NCBI RefSeq assembly: GCF_010537335.1
Contig: NZ_AP019711.1
Location: 868,001-932,000, forward strand
Reading direction: 5' to 3'
DNA length: 64,000 nt
Source: Amedibacterium intestinale
GTDB taxonomy: Bacteria; Bacillota_I; Bacilli_A; Erysipelotrichales; Erysipelotrichaceae
Positions 25,086-34,968 of this stretch are shown here, in pieces. Numbering within the stretch: position 1 is the first letter of the stretch; every line of letters begins with the position of its first letter. The notes beneath the pieces are model-generated. The model searched no databases, was not told where the DNA came from, and saw only the letters and a list, made by a program, of their open reading frames with translations. The translations under genes and the position numbers were made by a program.

Positions 25086-26369
25086 TTACTGGCTTTTTTC
25101 TGGCATAATCTCAATAATACTTTTATGTTCTTTTACTATGAACTTGCAGCACTCTTTAATATCTTCCAAACAGATTTTATCTAGAATATCTAACGAAACA
25201 AAAAAATCTGTTTGATCAAAATAGTTACGCACAAATGTAATAGCAATATCGTCAAAACTATTTAAACTGCGAATCGTTTGTCCAAAATATCTTCTTTTCA
25301 ACTGCTGCAGCACATCTTCCTGAATATCCCCTTTGCTGATCCTTTCAACAACAGATTCAATCAAAGAATAAAATTCTTTCCTCTTCTCTGTTTCTCCATA
25401 AAACATCAACACTCCATAATCTTTGCCAAAATCTATATCTCCACCAACAAAATCATTTATAATACCCTGATCAATCCAGTCTTGGTATTCTGGATTCAAT
25501 GAACTAAACACAGAATCTATCATCATACGAATACACCATTCTGCATAAATGCGTTTTTTTACATCCTCAATACCATCTAACTTATAAGAAAGTGATACTT
25601 TTGGTGTTTGAATATCCATTGAAAAAGTGTATATTTCTCTATTCGTATTCTTAGGCTCAATAAATTCTTTTCTTTTTACTGCTTCAATCGGTTCAAAATG
25701 CTTCCCTTCCTGGTTTTTGCGTATAATTTCCATAATGCGTTTAGGATCATCGGAACACACTCCCACTAACACCATACGCTGTGGATGATAATTTAAATGA
25801 TAGCAGTTTCTTAAATCTTCTACTGTTGTAGATGAAACACTTTTGTCATCTCCTCCAATATCATAACGCAAAGGATGCTTTGAAAATAAAGATGCATATG
25901 TTTCATTTAATAATCTGGAATCACTCATCTGTTTATACATATTTAATTCCTGTATAATGATGCCTTTTTCTTTTTCTACTGAGGCTTCACTAATATTTAA
26001 TTCCTGCACAAAATCAAGCAAAAGATTCAGCGGTTTCTCAACATCAGATGCACATGTGAAATAATAGACAGTTTCTGTATACGAAGTAAACGCATTAACA
26101 TTAGCTCCCATTTTAGAAAACTCTTCCATGATATCTCCTTCTTTAGTTTCAAACATCTTATGTTCTAAAAAATGTGCAATCCCTGCAGGAAAACGATAAT
26201 TGTTTCCTTTACTGTCTACTTGTTCTATATCCAATGCTCCAAGTGGTGTCGCCATCATAAACAAAGATTTTTGATAATCCGGTTTTTGCCACAAAACAAC
26301 ATGAAGTCCATTTGACAAAGTTTCTTCCACATAACTCTCTTTATATCTTTCATTAACAATCTTTTTCAT
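25086..26369 (-). CDS. M16 family zinc metallopeptidase (YmfH-like)
   Basis: M16 enzymes are cytoplasmic or secreted zinc peptidases. The 427-aa protein has the inverted zinc motif HFLEH (in GIAHFLEHKMFETKEGD near residue 67) and the TVYYFTCA segment, so it carries the metal site. It has no signal peptide. It overlaps its upstream partner by 17 nt. The pair corresponds to Bacillus ymfF-ymfH, which lie in the same spoIIIE-recA region. Confidence 0.9.
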   Translation of the reverse strand: MKKIVNERYKESYVEETLSNGLHVVLWQKPDYQKSLFMMATPLGALDIEQVDSKGNNYRFPAGIAHFLEHKMFETKEGDIMEEFSKMGANVNAFTSYTETVYYFTCASDVEKPLNLLLDFVQELNISEASVEKEKGIIIQELNMYKQMSDSRLLNETYASLFSKHPLRYDIGGDDKSVSSTTVEDLRNCYHLNYHPQRMVLVGVCSDDPKRIMEIIRKNQEGKHFEPIEAVKRKEFIEPKNTNREIYTFSMDIQTPKVSLSYKLDGIEDVKKRIYAEWCIRMMIDSVFSSLNPEYQDWIDQGIINDFVGGDIDFGKDYGVLMFYGETEKRKEFYSLIESVVERISKGDIQEDVLQQLKRRYFGQTIRSLNSFDDIAITFVRNYFDQTDFFVSLDILDKICLEDIKECCKFIVKEHKSIIEIMPEKSQ

Positions 26370-27603
26370 CAGAATCCTCCTTTGTCAAAACAAACACCAT
26401 TTTTTCTTTGCACAGCTGCATAACTTCACATACATCTTCTTTAGTTACTTTTGAAATATGTTCTATCATAATTTTTGTATCCCATTCACGATTTAATAAT
26501 ATGTTTTGATATTCCTGAGCCATAAGCGTATTCATATTATCTCTTCCACTTTTAATAGAATTTATAATCATTTTTCGACTAACCTCTAACAATTCATCAC
26601 TGAAATTACCTTGACAGATAACATCAATCTGTTCACGTATCAACTCAATCACTTCATCAATATGTTCTTTTTCTATACCGGTAGTTACACCTAAAACGCC
26701 ATCATAAGAGATTATATTAGAATATATAGTGTAACACAAACTTCTTTTTTCTCTAACTTCCTGGAATAATAAAGAAGATGAGTACTGTCCTAAAACTGCA
26801 TTTGCTAAACGCAAGGCATAATATTTTGTATCTAGTAATGAAATATTTGTGAACCAAACCATCATCAAATAACTTTGTGATATATTTTTATACATATATT
26901 TTTTCTGCTTTTCATCATCATTTGATACTACATAATAAGAAGCAAATTTTTGACTTCGCTCCTTAAATGGAAAATTTTTAACATAAGAGAATATTTCCTT
27001 TTCCAAAACATCTCCACAAACAAGAACCTGAATGCAATCTTCATTAAGCATAGATGTATATGCATTTTGTACATCCTGAAGACATAATTTTTCAATATGT
27101 TTTAGCTCTCCTAAAGATGAAATTCCTAAAGGTGTATTGGTTCCTGCTGCTTTTAACCCTTCACTTATTACAAGCTGAGAAGGATCATCTATCATACGCT
27201 TTGATTTTGAAATCAAAACCTTTTTTGATTCTTCAAACACTTCCTCATTTAACAAAGGATGAAATATAATTTCTTTTAGAAAAGAAAAAACATTTTTTAA
27301 ATAACTATCTTCGTTTGTTACATATGAGGGGTGAATCACTTTACAGCGAAACTCAATAACATGAGATTTCCCATAACCTAATGTTTGTGTGCCTAAAACT
27401 GCCCCATACAATTCATCTTGTTTCTTTGTCATTTTTTCTTTTGTATCATACACTTTACATCGATCACATAACATCAAAGCTAACAATGATCGAGCAGCCG
27501 CTGTTTCATCCTTTAATTCATTTTGAAAACGTATACTGATTCCAATATCTTTAAATTTTTGTGTAGGAATCGCATTTAAATTTACACCATCTATAATTTT
27601 CAT
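26353..27603 (-). CDS. M16 family peptidase-like protein lacking the zinc motif (YmfF-like)
   Basis: This 416-aa protein has the M16 fold (repeated alpha/beta domains, REKRSLCYTIYSNI and GVLGVTTGI) but no HxxEH in the N-terminal position where the active partner has it. In M16B heterodimers one subunit supplies metal chemistry and the other substrate-binding residues, so this is probably the non-catalytic partner of the next gene. The ribosome-binding site is CGAGGT. Confidence 0.85.
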   Translation of the reverse strand: MKIIDGVNLNAIPTQKFKDIGISIRFQNELKDETAAARSLLALMLCDRCKVYDTKEKMTKKQDELYGAVLGTQTLGYGKSHVIEFRCKVIHPSYVTNEDSYLKNVFSFLKEIIFHPLLNEEVFEESKKVLISKSKRMIDDPSQLVISEGLKAAGTNTPLGISSLGELKHIEKLCLQDVQNAYTSMLNEDCIQVLVCGDVLEKEIFSYVKNFPFKERSQKFASYYVVSNDDEKQKKYMYKNISQSYLMMVWFTNISLLDTKYYALRLANAVLGQYSSSLLFQEVREKRSLCYTIYSNIISYDGVLGVTTGIEKEHIDEVIELIREQIDVICQGNFSDELLEVSRKMIINSIKSGRDNMNTLMAQEYQNILLNREWDTKIMIEHISKVTKEDVCEVMQLCKEKMVFVLTKEDSDEKDC

Positions 27604-27701
27604 ATTGTTACCTCGTTCTTTTCTTACTTTTATAGTATGACACTAATTGTTTAAAACTATGTCAGCGACATTCATTGTATCATATTTTTTTATAATGAAA
27701 A

Positions 27702-27723
27702 AGAACTGCATTGCAGCAGTTCT
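27702..27723 (-). terminator. Terminator after the nucleoside transporter operon
   Basis: The 8-bp stem AGAACTGC/GCAGTTCT has a 6-nt loop followed by TTTTTC on the minus strand, just after the second permease stop. Confidence 0.8.
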
Positions 27724-27728
27724 AATAA

Positions 27729-28679
27729 CTATCGTTTTCCAGCGTCGTAAATTTCACCACTTGCTTTTGGCCCAACACTTTTTCTTGCGAATAATACAAG
27801 AGCAATAACTGTAAGAACATAAGGGATTGCAAAGAAGAATTCACTTGGGAAACTTCCAATAACAGGAATCTGTCCAGAGAACATTGAAAGTACCTGCGAA
27901 AATCCAAAGAAAATTCCAGCTCCTAGACATCCAAAAGGGTTCCATTTTCCAAAAATCAAACAAGCCAATGCAATAAAACCAACACCATGAATGGAACTTA
28001 CTGTGAACTGAATATCCATTGTAAGAACCATAATAGCACCAGATAACCCAGCTAAAGCTCCACTAATTAAAACGCCAGCATAACGCATCTTAATCACATT
28101 AATTCCCATAGATGCACTTGCCTGCGGATATTCTCCACATGAACGTAAATGCAAACCAAATTTAGATTTAAATACAACAAAGTATGTAATAAAAACAAGT
28201 ACGATACTAATAAAGAACGTTGGATAAACATCTGTAAAGAACAAATCACCTATTACAGGAATATCTGATAATACTGGAACACTAATTTTTGAGAAACTTT
28301 CCTGAAAATTAGGAGAGCGCTGTGCATCAAAAATAATCTGACACAAATAAACAGTTAATCCTGTAGAAAGCATATTCAAAGCAGTACCTGAAATTGTTTG
28401 ATCTGCTTTTAAATGAATAGATGCAAATGCATGAATAAGTGAAAAAAGCATTCCAAAGAAAGCACCTATTAAAATACCAACCCATGGTGCCAAAGCACCA
28501 AGACTACCTTCCAATAAAATAGAAGAAGTAGCACCAGCAAATGCACCCACAAGCATAATACCTTCCAAAGCAATGTTTACAATACCGCTTCTTTCAGAAA
28601 ACAAACCACCTAAAGAAGAGATAATAATAGGTGTTGCTACCCCTAATGCAAGAGGAACCATACTATATAGCAAATCCAT
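27729..28679 (-). CDS. nupQ: Nucleoside ABC transporter permease (NupQ-like)
   Basis: This 316-aa membrane protein has 8-9 hydrophobic segments and the BPD_transp_2-type motif ERSGIVNIALEGIMLVGAF near residue 29 and GVGFIALACLIFGKWNP near residue 230. It forms the heterodimeric channel of a BMP-type nucleoside importer with the upstream permease, whose stop codon overlaps its start. Confidence 0.9.
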   Translation of the reverse strand: MDLLYSMVPLALGVATPIIISSLGGLFSERSGIVNIALEGIMLVGAFAGATSSILLEGSLGALAPWVGILIGAFFGMLFSLIHAFASIHLKADQTISGTALNMLSTGLTVYLCQIIFDAQRSPNFQESFSKISVPVLSDIPVIGDLFFTDVYPTFFISIVLVFITYFVVFKSKFGLHLRSCGEYPQASASMGINVIKMRYAGVLISGALAGLSGAIMVLTMDIQFTVSSIHGVGFIALACLIFGKWNPFGCLGAGIFFGFSQVLSMFSGQIPVIGSFPSEFFFAIPYVLTVIALVLFARKSVGPKASGEIYDAGKR

Positions 28680-29785
28680 TATTGTCCACCTTTCTTTATC
28701 GTTGTCTTATCATTTTTTTCAACTTTCTTTTTTGCTATCCAGCCGATGAACATTTTTATACCATACTGCATTGCAACAAACAATACAATAGAAGAGGAGA
28801 TAATTTCTCCGATTTCTTTAGGCACTCCATTGATTTGAAGCATTGGTTGAATAACTTTTAATAAACCAAATAATAAACCTGACAGTACAATACCGATTGC
28901 ATTACAAGCCCCTGTCAATGCCACTGCGATTCCATCAAATCCATAGTTTTCAAAAGTAGTTAGTACACGTCCCATATTAAATGTACCCAAAGATACAATA
29001 GCTCCAGCTAAACCTGCCAAAGCACCTGCAATCATCATAGAATATATAATGTTACGATTTACTTTCATCCCAGCATAGCGAGCCCCTTCTTTATTAAATC
29101 CAGTAGCACGTAAGTTATATCCAAAACTTGTTTTTTCCAAAATAAACCAATAAGCAACTACTGCAAGAATGACAAAAATAATGCCCCAATTCAAACGAGA
29201 ATGATTGGTAACATCTGCTAAAAAAGACGAGCTTAATGAAGCTGTAGAATTGATGATTTCAGATTTTGATTCCGTAGAACCAGGAAGAGATCGAATAGCC
29301 CAGTTAGAAAAATAAAGTCCAATGTAATTCATCATAATACAAATAACAACTTCATGTACGTTCCATTTGCTTTTAAAGAATCCAGGAATAAAACCCCACA
29401 ATGCCCCTGCAAGAGTACCTGAAAGAACACAAACAATAGCATGAATACCAGCTGGCATAGGCACAAGAATCGCAACAACGATAGAAGTCATTGCACCTAC
29501 CATTAACTGCCCCTCTGCGCCAATATTAAATAAGCCCGTACGATAAGCAAAACCCACAGACAAACCAGTTAAAACAATTGGCATACTTGTTACAATAAAT
29601 TCTCCAAAATAACGAAGATTAACACCATTGCCTTTTATTAAATCAACACCAATAATCCCTCTTAAAAAGGAGTTGAATAGCAAAAATGGGTTTTTTCCTG
29701 AAACAAGCAGGATAACAACTCCAAGTAAAATACCAAGAAAAATTGCAATCAAGGAGATTTTTAATGTTTCTTTTTTATTATTCAT
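28679..29785 (-). CDS. nupP: Nucleoside ABC transporter permease (NupP-like)
   Basis: The 368-aa permease has about nine membrane helices and the family signature RTGLFNIGAEGQLMVGAM near residue 82 and GFDGIAVALTGACN near residue 278. It is the partner of NupQ and overlaps nupO upstream by 8 nt. It probably imports purine and pyrimidine nucleosides. Exact substrate is inferred from the family. Confidence 0.9.
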   Translation of the reverse strand: MNNKKETLKISLIAIFLGILLGVVILLVSGKNPFLLFNSFLRGIIGVDLIKGNGVNLRYFGEFIVTSMPIVLTGLSVGFAYRTGLFNIGAEGQLMVGAMTSIVVAILVPMPAGIHAIVCVLSGTLAGALWGFIPGFFKSKWNVHEVVICIMMNYIGLYFSNWAIRSLPGSTESKSEIINSTASLSSSFLADVTNHSRLNWGIIFVILAVVAYWFILEKTSFGYNLRATGFNKEGARYAGMKVNRNIIYSMMIAGALAGLAGAIVSLGTFNMGRVLTTFENYGFDGIAVALTGACNAIGIVLSGLLFGLLKVIQPMLQINGVPKEIGEIISSSIVLFVAMQYGIKMFIGWIAKKKVEKNDKTTIKKGGQ

Positions 29786-31307
29786 TTATATCTCCTCCTT
29801 TTTTTGAACCACTCATATACAATCCAAGTTCTTTTTCGTTTGTATCTTTAGCATTTAATGTTGTAGTAATTTGACCTTCAAACAATACAGCAATACGATC
29901 AGACAGATCTAAAATTTCATCCAGTTCAAAAGATACAAGCAGGATTGCTTTTCCTTTATCTCTTTCTTGTATAATTCTTTTATGTATATATTCGATTGCT
30001 CCAACATCCAGTCCACGCGTTGGCTGAACAACAACTAATAAATCCGGAGAGCGATCAATTTCTCTAGCAATAATCGCTTTTTGCTGATTTCCACCCGACA
30101 TGCTTCGTGTTAAACTGTCTTTACCTTTCCCACTGCGCACATCAAACTCATCAATTAAGCGTTCTGCATACTTACTGATTTCATCTGGCTGGAGTACTCC
30201 ATGCTTAGAGAAAGGTTCCTGATCATATGCATGAATAACAAAATTTTCTTTTAAAGAAAAATCAAGAATCAACCCATGTTTATGACGGTCTGCTGGAATA
30301 TGTCCCATACCTTCTTTATAACGGTCTTTTATGTTTTTATGCGTAATATCTTTTCCATTAATCAAGATTTTTCCGTTTACTACTTTACTAAGCCCTGTAA
30401 GACCATAAACAAGTTCTTCTTGTCCATTTCCATCAATACCGGCAATCCCTAAAATTTCACCTGCACGAACCTGTAAAGACACATTTTTTAAAGAGATTAT
30501 CCCTTTTGGATTTTTTACACTTACATTTTGCATGTCAAGCACAATATTTTGTGGTTTAGCTTCAGTTTTATCAACATTAAACTTAACATTTCGACCCACC
30601 ATCATATCCGCCATTTCCTGTTCCGTTGTATCCGCAACATTAACAGTACCAATATATTTTCCACGACGAAGCACGCTACATTCATCTGCTACTTCTTTGA
30701 TTTCTTTTAGCTTGTGAGTAATCAAAAGTATACTTTTTCCTTCTTTTATAAGGTTATGCATGATTTTAATTAAATCTTCGATTTCCTGTGGCGTCAATAC
30801 CGCTGTTGGCTCATCGAAAATCAAAATATCTGCATTACGATACAGCATTTTTAAAATTTCTACACGTTGCTGCATTCCTACCGTGATTTCACTGATTTTC
30901 GCATCTGGATCAATTTGTAAACCATATTGCTCACTTAATTCAATAATTTGTTTACGAGCTGTTTTCAAATCAACCATTCCATATTTCGTAGGTTCCATTC
31001 CTAAAATAATATTTTCCGTTACCGTAAAACATTCTACCAGTTTAAAGTGCTGATGAACCATACCAATACCAAGATCAGTTGCTACATTTGGGTCACTGAT
31101 AACAACCTCTTTACCATTTATTTTAATTATTCCGCTTGTCGGCTGATATAAACCGAACAAAATTGACATTAGTGTTGATTTACCAGCACCATTTTCCCCA
31201 AGCAATGCATGAATACTTCCTTTTTTCAGGCGAATGGTAACATCATCATTCGCACGAATTCCAGGAAAATCTTTTGTAATATTCAGCATTTCTACTGCAT
31301 ACTCCAT
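29778..31307 (-). CDS. nupO: Nucleoside ABC transporter ATP-binding protein (NupO-like)
   Basis: The 509-aa protein is a tandem double ATPase. The first domain has Walker A LLGENGAGKST near residue 35 and signature ITVGMQQRVEILK. The second has a degenerate Walker A (GIDGNGQEE) and signature SMSGGNQQKAIIARE. This is the arrangement of sugar and nucleoside importers of this class. The start at 31307 has AAGGAGG upstream. Confidence 0.92.
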   Translation of the reverse strand: MEYAVEMLNITKDFPGIRANDDVTIRLKKGSIHALLGENGAGKSTLMSILFGLYQPTSGIIKINGKEVVISDPNVATDLGIGMVHQHFKLVECFTVTENIILGMEPTKYGMVDLKTARKQIIELSEQYGLQIDPDAKISEITVGMQQRVEILKMLYRNADILIFDEPTAVLTPQEIEDLIKIMHNLIKEGKSILLITHKLKEIKEVADECSVLRRGKYIGTVNVADTTEQEMADMMVGRNVKFNVDKTEAKPQNIVLDMQNVSVKNPKGIISLKNVSLQVRAGEILGIAGIDGNGQEELVYGLTGLSKVVNGKILINGKDITHKNIKDRYKEGMGHIPADRHKHGLILDFSLKENFVIHAYDQEPFSKHGVLQPDEISKYAERLIDEFDVRSGKGKDSLTRSMSGGNQQKAIIAREIDRSPDLLVVVQPTRGLDVGAIEYIHKRIIQERDKGKAILLVSFELDEILDLSDRIAVLFEGQITTTLNAKDTNEKELGLYMSGSKKGGDINE

Positions 31308-31384
31308 GGGTATCCTCCTTCTATCGTTCCTTATGAAACTCAATAATATTATATCATAAATTTATATAGAACAATAGATAAAAA

Positions 31385-31406
31385 AGACAGGTTTTTTCAC
31401 CTGTCT
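31385..31406 (-). terminator. Partial terminator between nupN and nupO
   Basis: The 7-bp stem AGACAGG/CCTGTCT has an 8-nt loop and then six T on the minus strand. It follows the lipoprotein gene but precedes the rest of the operon, so it may set a higher level of the binding protein. Confidence 0.75.
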
Positions 31407-31420
31407 AAACTGTACAATTT

Positions 31421-32497
31421 TTATCCTATATTCCCATCTTTAATTTTTGCTTTAGTGCTAACTTTTACTTTTCCATCTTTGATATCTTTTACAGCTTTAT
31501 TCAATGCATCTTGAATATCTTTACTTAAATTAGGGTTTTCAGCAGGAATTCCTACACCTTCGTTTTTAATATCAAAGTTTACTGTTGTTCCGCCTTTAAA
31601 CTCACCATTCATTGCAGCAGTCGCAACATTATATGTAGCAACATCTACACGTTTTAACGCAGATGTAAGGATAACTGATTTTCCATCTTTTCCATACTTA
31701 CCATCTTCGTACTGATCACGGTCTACACCAATTGCCCATACAGTATCACCTTTTTCTGTACGTTCTTTAGCTGCTTTGATCACACCACTTCCAGTATTAC
31801 CTGCAGAGTGGTAAACAACTTTAGCGCCAGCATCATACTGCATATTAGCTAAATTTCCACCTTTTGTAGGATCATCAAATGCTCCTGCATAATTTACCAT
31901 AACTTTCATATTTTTATCAACAGATTTAACACCTTGTTCATATCCTGCCTGGAATGTCTGAATTAATTCTGAATCCATACCACCGACAAAACCTACTGTA
32001 TCTCCACCTGCAGCTTTTGCCTGCATAGCTGCAGCAATACCAACTAAATAAGAAGACTGTTCAGCAGCAAACATACCACTTTCTACATTATCTCCTGGAA
32101 CTACTGTATCAATTACAAAGAATTTTGTATCTGGATATTTTCCAGAAACTTCTTTCATAGCATCTTCAAATAAATAACCAGCTGCAACTACCAAGTCAAA
32201 GCCATCATCTGCAAGACTGCTTAAGTTTGGTACATAATCAGCTTCAGCTTTAGACTGTACATAACTTATACATTTTTCAGGCAAGTTATTATCTGTTCTC
32301 CATTTTTCAATACCTTCCCAAGAACCCTGATTAAATGATTTGTCATCAATACCACCTGTATCAGTAACAAAACCAACTTTGATAGGACAATTTCCTTCCC
32401 CATCTTTGCCACTTGCATCGCCGCTGTTGCTAGCACATCCAGCCAATGCTGTCATAGACATAGCTGCAACTAATGCCATACTCAATAATTTTTTCAT
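31421..32497 (-). CDS. nupN: BMP family nucleoside-binding lipoprotein
   Basis: The protein (358 aa) has a lipoprotein signal peptide ending LAGC at residue 20, so it is anchored to the outer face of the membrane. The rest is a periplasmic-binding fold of the Bmp/Med type (VGFVTDTGGIDDKSFNQGSWEG, VGFVGGMDSELIQTFQAGYEQG, AIGVDRDQYEDG). It captures nucleosides for the NupOPQ permease. It has its own promoter and is followed by a leaky terminator. Confidence 0.93.
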   Translation of the reverse strand: MKKLLSMALVAAMSMTALAGCASNSGDASGKDGEGNCPIKVGFVTDTGGIDDKSFNQGSWEGIEKWRTDNNLPEKCISYVQSKAEADYVPNLSSLADDGFDLVVAAGYLFEDAMKEVSGKYPDTKFFVIDTVVPGDNVESGMFAAEQSSYLVGIAAAMQAKAAGGDTVGFVGGMDSELIQTFQAGYEQGVKSVDKNMKVMVNYAGAFDDPTKGGNLANMQYDAGAKVVYHSAGNTGSGVIKAAKERTEKGDTVWAIGVDRDQYEDGKYGKDGKSVILTSALKRVDVATYNVATAAMNGEFKGGTTVNFDIKNEGVGIPAENPNLSKDIQDALNKAVKDIKDGKVKVSTKAKIKDGNIG

Positions 32498-32536
32498 ATT
32501 AATCCTCCATGACCCTTTCCTACTGGTCCTAAAAAA

Positions 32537-32566
32537 ATTTTACATCAATTTAGCTCTCTTTGTCAA
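32537..32566 (-). promoter_or_regulatory. Promoter for nupNOPQ
   Basis: On the minus strand perfect TTGACA (32561-32566) and TAAAAT (32537-32542) are separated by 18 bp. Confidence 0.75.
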
Positions 32567-32642
32567 GAAACCTACTATGTTATTTTATACAAGAGTTAAA
32601 ATATCGCATATGTAGACATAGAAATCATAAAATAAAATAAAA

Positions 32643-33482
32643 CTAAATGATAACACTTTCTTTATTGCCATTTTCTGCACAAATCTTTTTATAAGTCTCC
32701 ATATATTCTAAAGATACATTTTCTTCCCCCAGCTTGTTAAGTCCCTCTTCACGAACTCCATATTTGCGATAACGTATCAGTTTATAACGACTTTTATCTT
32801 TAATTTTTTCACTAACATAACGAACTGTTTTTTCATTTTGTTCATCTAAATAAGGTAGAATAACCGTACGTACTTCTTCTAACTTATGAATTTTCAAAAG
32901 ATAATCTAGGTTTTTTAACACTGTTTCATTTGAACAACCGCATAACTCTTTGTGAAATACAGGATCAACAGCTTTAACATCTAACATAACACCATCACAA
33001 AGATCCATCAACTCTGGATACAGTTCAAAGTCATAATAACCATTACTATCAATCAAACAAGATAAACCAAGTTTTTTTACTTCCTTAAATAATTCCAGCA
33101 AGAATGCTGATTGATTCATACATTCTCCACCACTTACTGTAATCCCGCGTAAAAAAGCTTTTCTCTTCTTTATTTCCGCTACAAGTTCTTCTACGCTCAT
33201 AAAACGAATTTTAGGAGAAGCAAGATATTCACATGTTTTAATACATGTATCGCAGTCTACACAACGTACTGGATTCCACTTTACTGCCCCATCTTTTAGT
33301 TCCAAAGCGTCTACAGGACATGTTTCAACACATTTTCCACAACTTCTGCACATATGGATCGTTTCTGGATTATGGCAGTACAGACAGGAAAAAGGACAGC
33401 TTTGAAAAAAGATGGCACAGCGATTCCCTGGGCCATCTACATTCGAAAAAGGAATAATTTTATTTACGGGAGCTTTCATCAT
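32643..33482 (-). CDS. yjjW: Glycyl-radical enzyme activase, YjjW family
   Basis: This radical-SAM activase makes the glycyl radical on the neighbouring YjjI protein. The 279-aa product has the CX3CX2C cluster motif (SCPFSCLYCHN) and two inserted [4Fe-4S] ferredoxin motifs (CRSCGKCVETC and CVDCDTCIKTC), then GGECMNQ-type radical-SAM residues and LDVKAVDPV. The start is placed at the Met-Met pair (33482/33479), inside the end of yjjI. A longer TTG start would lack support. No good ribosome-binding site is seen, so coupling is likely. Confidence 0.9.
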   Translation of the reverse strand: MMKAPVNKIIPFSNVDGPGNRCAIFFQSCPFSCLYCHNPETIHMCRSCGKCVETCPVDALELKDGAVKWNPVRCVDCDTCIKTCEYLASPKIRFMSVEELVAEIKKRKAFLRGITVSGGECMNQSAFLLELFKEVKKLGLSCLIDSNGYYDFELYPELMDLCDGVMLDVKAVDPVFHKELCGCSNETVLKNLDYLLKIHKLEEVRTVILPYLDEQNEKTVRYVSEKIKDKSRYKLIRYRKYGVREEGLNKLGEENVSLEYMETYKKICAENGNKESVII

Positions 33483-34968
33483 AAATTCTACGATCCAATG
33501 CTTTTGCAGTATTTCTTGCACCTTGTCCAAAAACAGTTACATTATTTAAACTAGCTTCATGATGATCAAGTTTTTCAATCTCGCTCTTCTTAACAAGATA
33601 TCCTGTTACTCGAACGACATCATTATCTGCATTATATCCTGTAAAATAACGCATTCCCTGTGCAAATGCACCTTTGATAATATCCAGCAAAGCCTCTGGA
33701 GTATTGTTCCATGTATCATCAAAACGGAAAATATCACCAATACCTGACACAAAGTATTTATGGAATTTACACTCAACCTGTATATGGTCGCACAATTCAG
33801 GTTCTACTCCAATTGGAATTCTAGCTCCTGGAGAGTTTTCCCTTCCATCGCTGTCAATTCCTACCTGAGCATGAAGAACATACTGGTTATTGCAGCCTTC
33901 ACAATATAAACCATGATGTGCCTTGACAATTGATTCTAATTTATCCATGATTACGTTTCCAAGTTTTTCTGCTTCTTCATTATGCCCATATCCTTTTGCA
34001 GGATCATCAATACCCAATAGATAATTACAACATTCAGCTAATCCAACTACCCCAAACATTCCAGTAAAGTTTTCACGTTTAACGAATCCTTCTTTAACTA
34101 GGAAATTACATTTAAAGAAGTTGCTTTCTTCTACAATATAACGTATACGAGCATCCATATTTCGCAACATCAATTGTGCATAATGAGGCAGTACATTTTG
34201 TAAGAAATCATCTTTGTCTTTTGCTTTTGTAGCCACATTATATAAACGTATACGTGGAAGCGTATAACCTCCACCTCCAATTTTTAACGCGTTATAACAA
34301 CTTGCAATACCATATTCTCCGATTCCATCACCACGATACATCACATCATTCGCAAAACTTGGCTTAGATGTTGCCAGCATACAATCAATACATGCTTTTG
34401 CAAAATCATCGCTTGTCTGTTTTGGGTCATACAGTAATGTCAAGTTTGGAATAGCAAGCTGCATTTCTTTGGTTAAGTCTAAAAGAATTCGGTTTACGCG
34501 ACTATCTTTAGGTCCAATATTGGCATGAACAAAAGAATCCGTTAATGTTTTATCAATATGCAGCAAAAACATTTTTAGTGCTTTTCTTGTTTCCTGTTCA
34601 TCTTTATCAAAAGGGGCAAATAAATCAGTAAAGTTTCCTAAATAAACAGGAAAAGATGTGATACTTGGAACATGCTTATACATAATCAATAGATTATTAC
34701 ACGCCTCCCAAATATCGGCTGCAGGAGAAAGTCCTAAAAAACTACATCCTTTTTCCATAAGAATACGGTAATCAGGCAATATATATCGCGGTCTATATGG
34801 CGCTCTTCCTTCTCCTAAATCGCATAATGTCTGATCTTTTAAAGCTTGTTCAAACTCTGGCTCTAATGGTAATGAATCATCATCATTTTCTGCTAATCGT
34901 GCTAGTGCCAATACCTGCTGATGATACGTTAATGTCGAATCACTAATAATATTTTTTACTCTACTCAT
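33460..34968 (-). CDS. yjjI: Glycyl-radical enzyme, YjjI family (substrate unknown)
   Basis: The 502-aa protein belongs to the YjjI branch of the pyruvate-formate-lyase superfamily. The C-terminal glycyl-radical loop is VRVTGYLVKKS near residue 475. A central SCYNALKIGGGG block with a Cys is the probable thiyl site. Its ATG overlaps the ftsK stop (ATGAGTAG) and it has a GAGGAGG ribosome-binding site. The activase gene follows at once. The family's reaction is not established, so no substrate is given. An oxygen-sensitive anaerobic role is implied. Confidence 0.88.
   Translation of the reverse strand: MSRVKNIISDSTLTYHQQVLALARLAENDDDSLPLEPEFEQALKDQTLCDLGEGRAPYRPRYILPDYRILMEKGCSFLGLSPAADIWEACNNLLIMYKHVPSITSFPVYLGNFTDLFAPFDKDEQETRKALKMFLLHIDKTLTDSFVHANIGPKDSRVNRILLDLTKEMQLAIPNLTLLYDPKQTSDDFAKACIDCMLATSKPSFANDVMYRGDGIGEYGIASCYNALKIGGGGYTLPRIRLYNVATKAKDKDDFLQNVLPHYAQLMLRNMDARIRYIVEESNFFKCNFLVKEGFVKRENFTGMFGVVGLAECCNYLLGIDDPAKGYGHNEEAEKLGNVIMDKLESIVKAHHGLYCEGCNNQYVLHAQVGIDSDGRENSPGARIPIGVEPELCDHIQVECKFHKYFVSGIGDIFRFDDTWNNTPEALLDIIKGAFAQGMRYFTGYNADNDVVRVTGYLVKKSEIEKLDHHEASLNNVTVFGQGARNTAKALDRRIYDESSRK

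Noticed and set aside
27638-27665. TGACA/TGTCA inverted repeat upstream of the M16 operon
   Set aside because: Arms are only 5 bp and the spacer is long, so it is likely by chance in AT-rich DNA.
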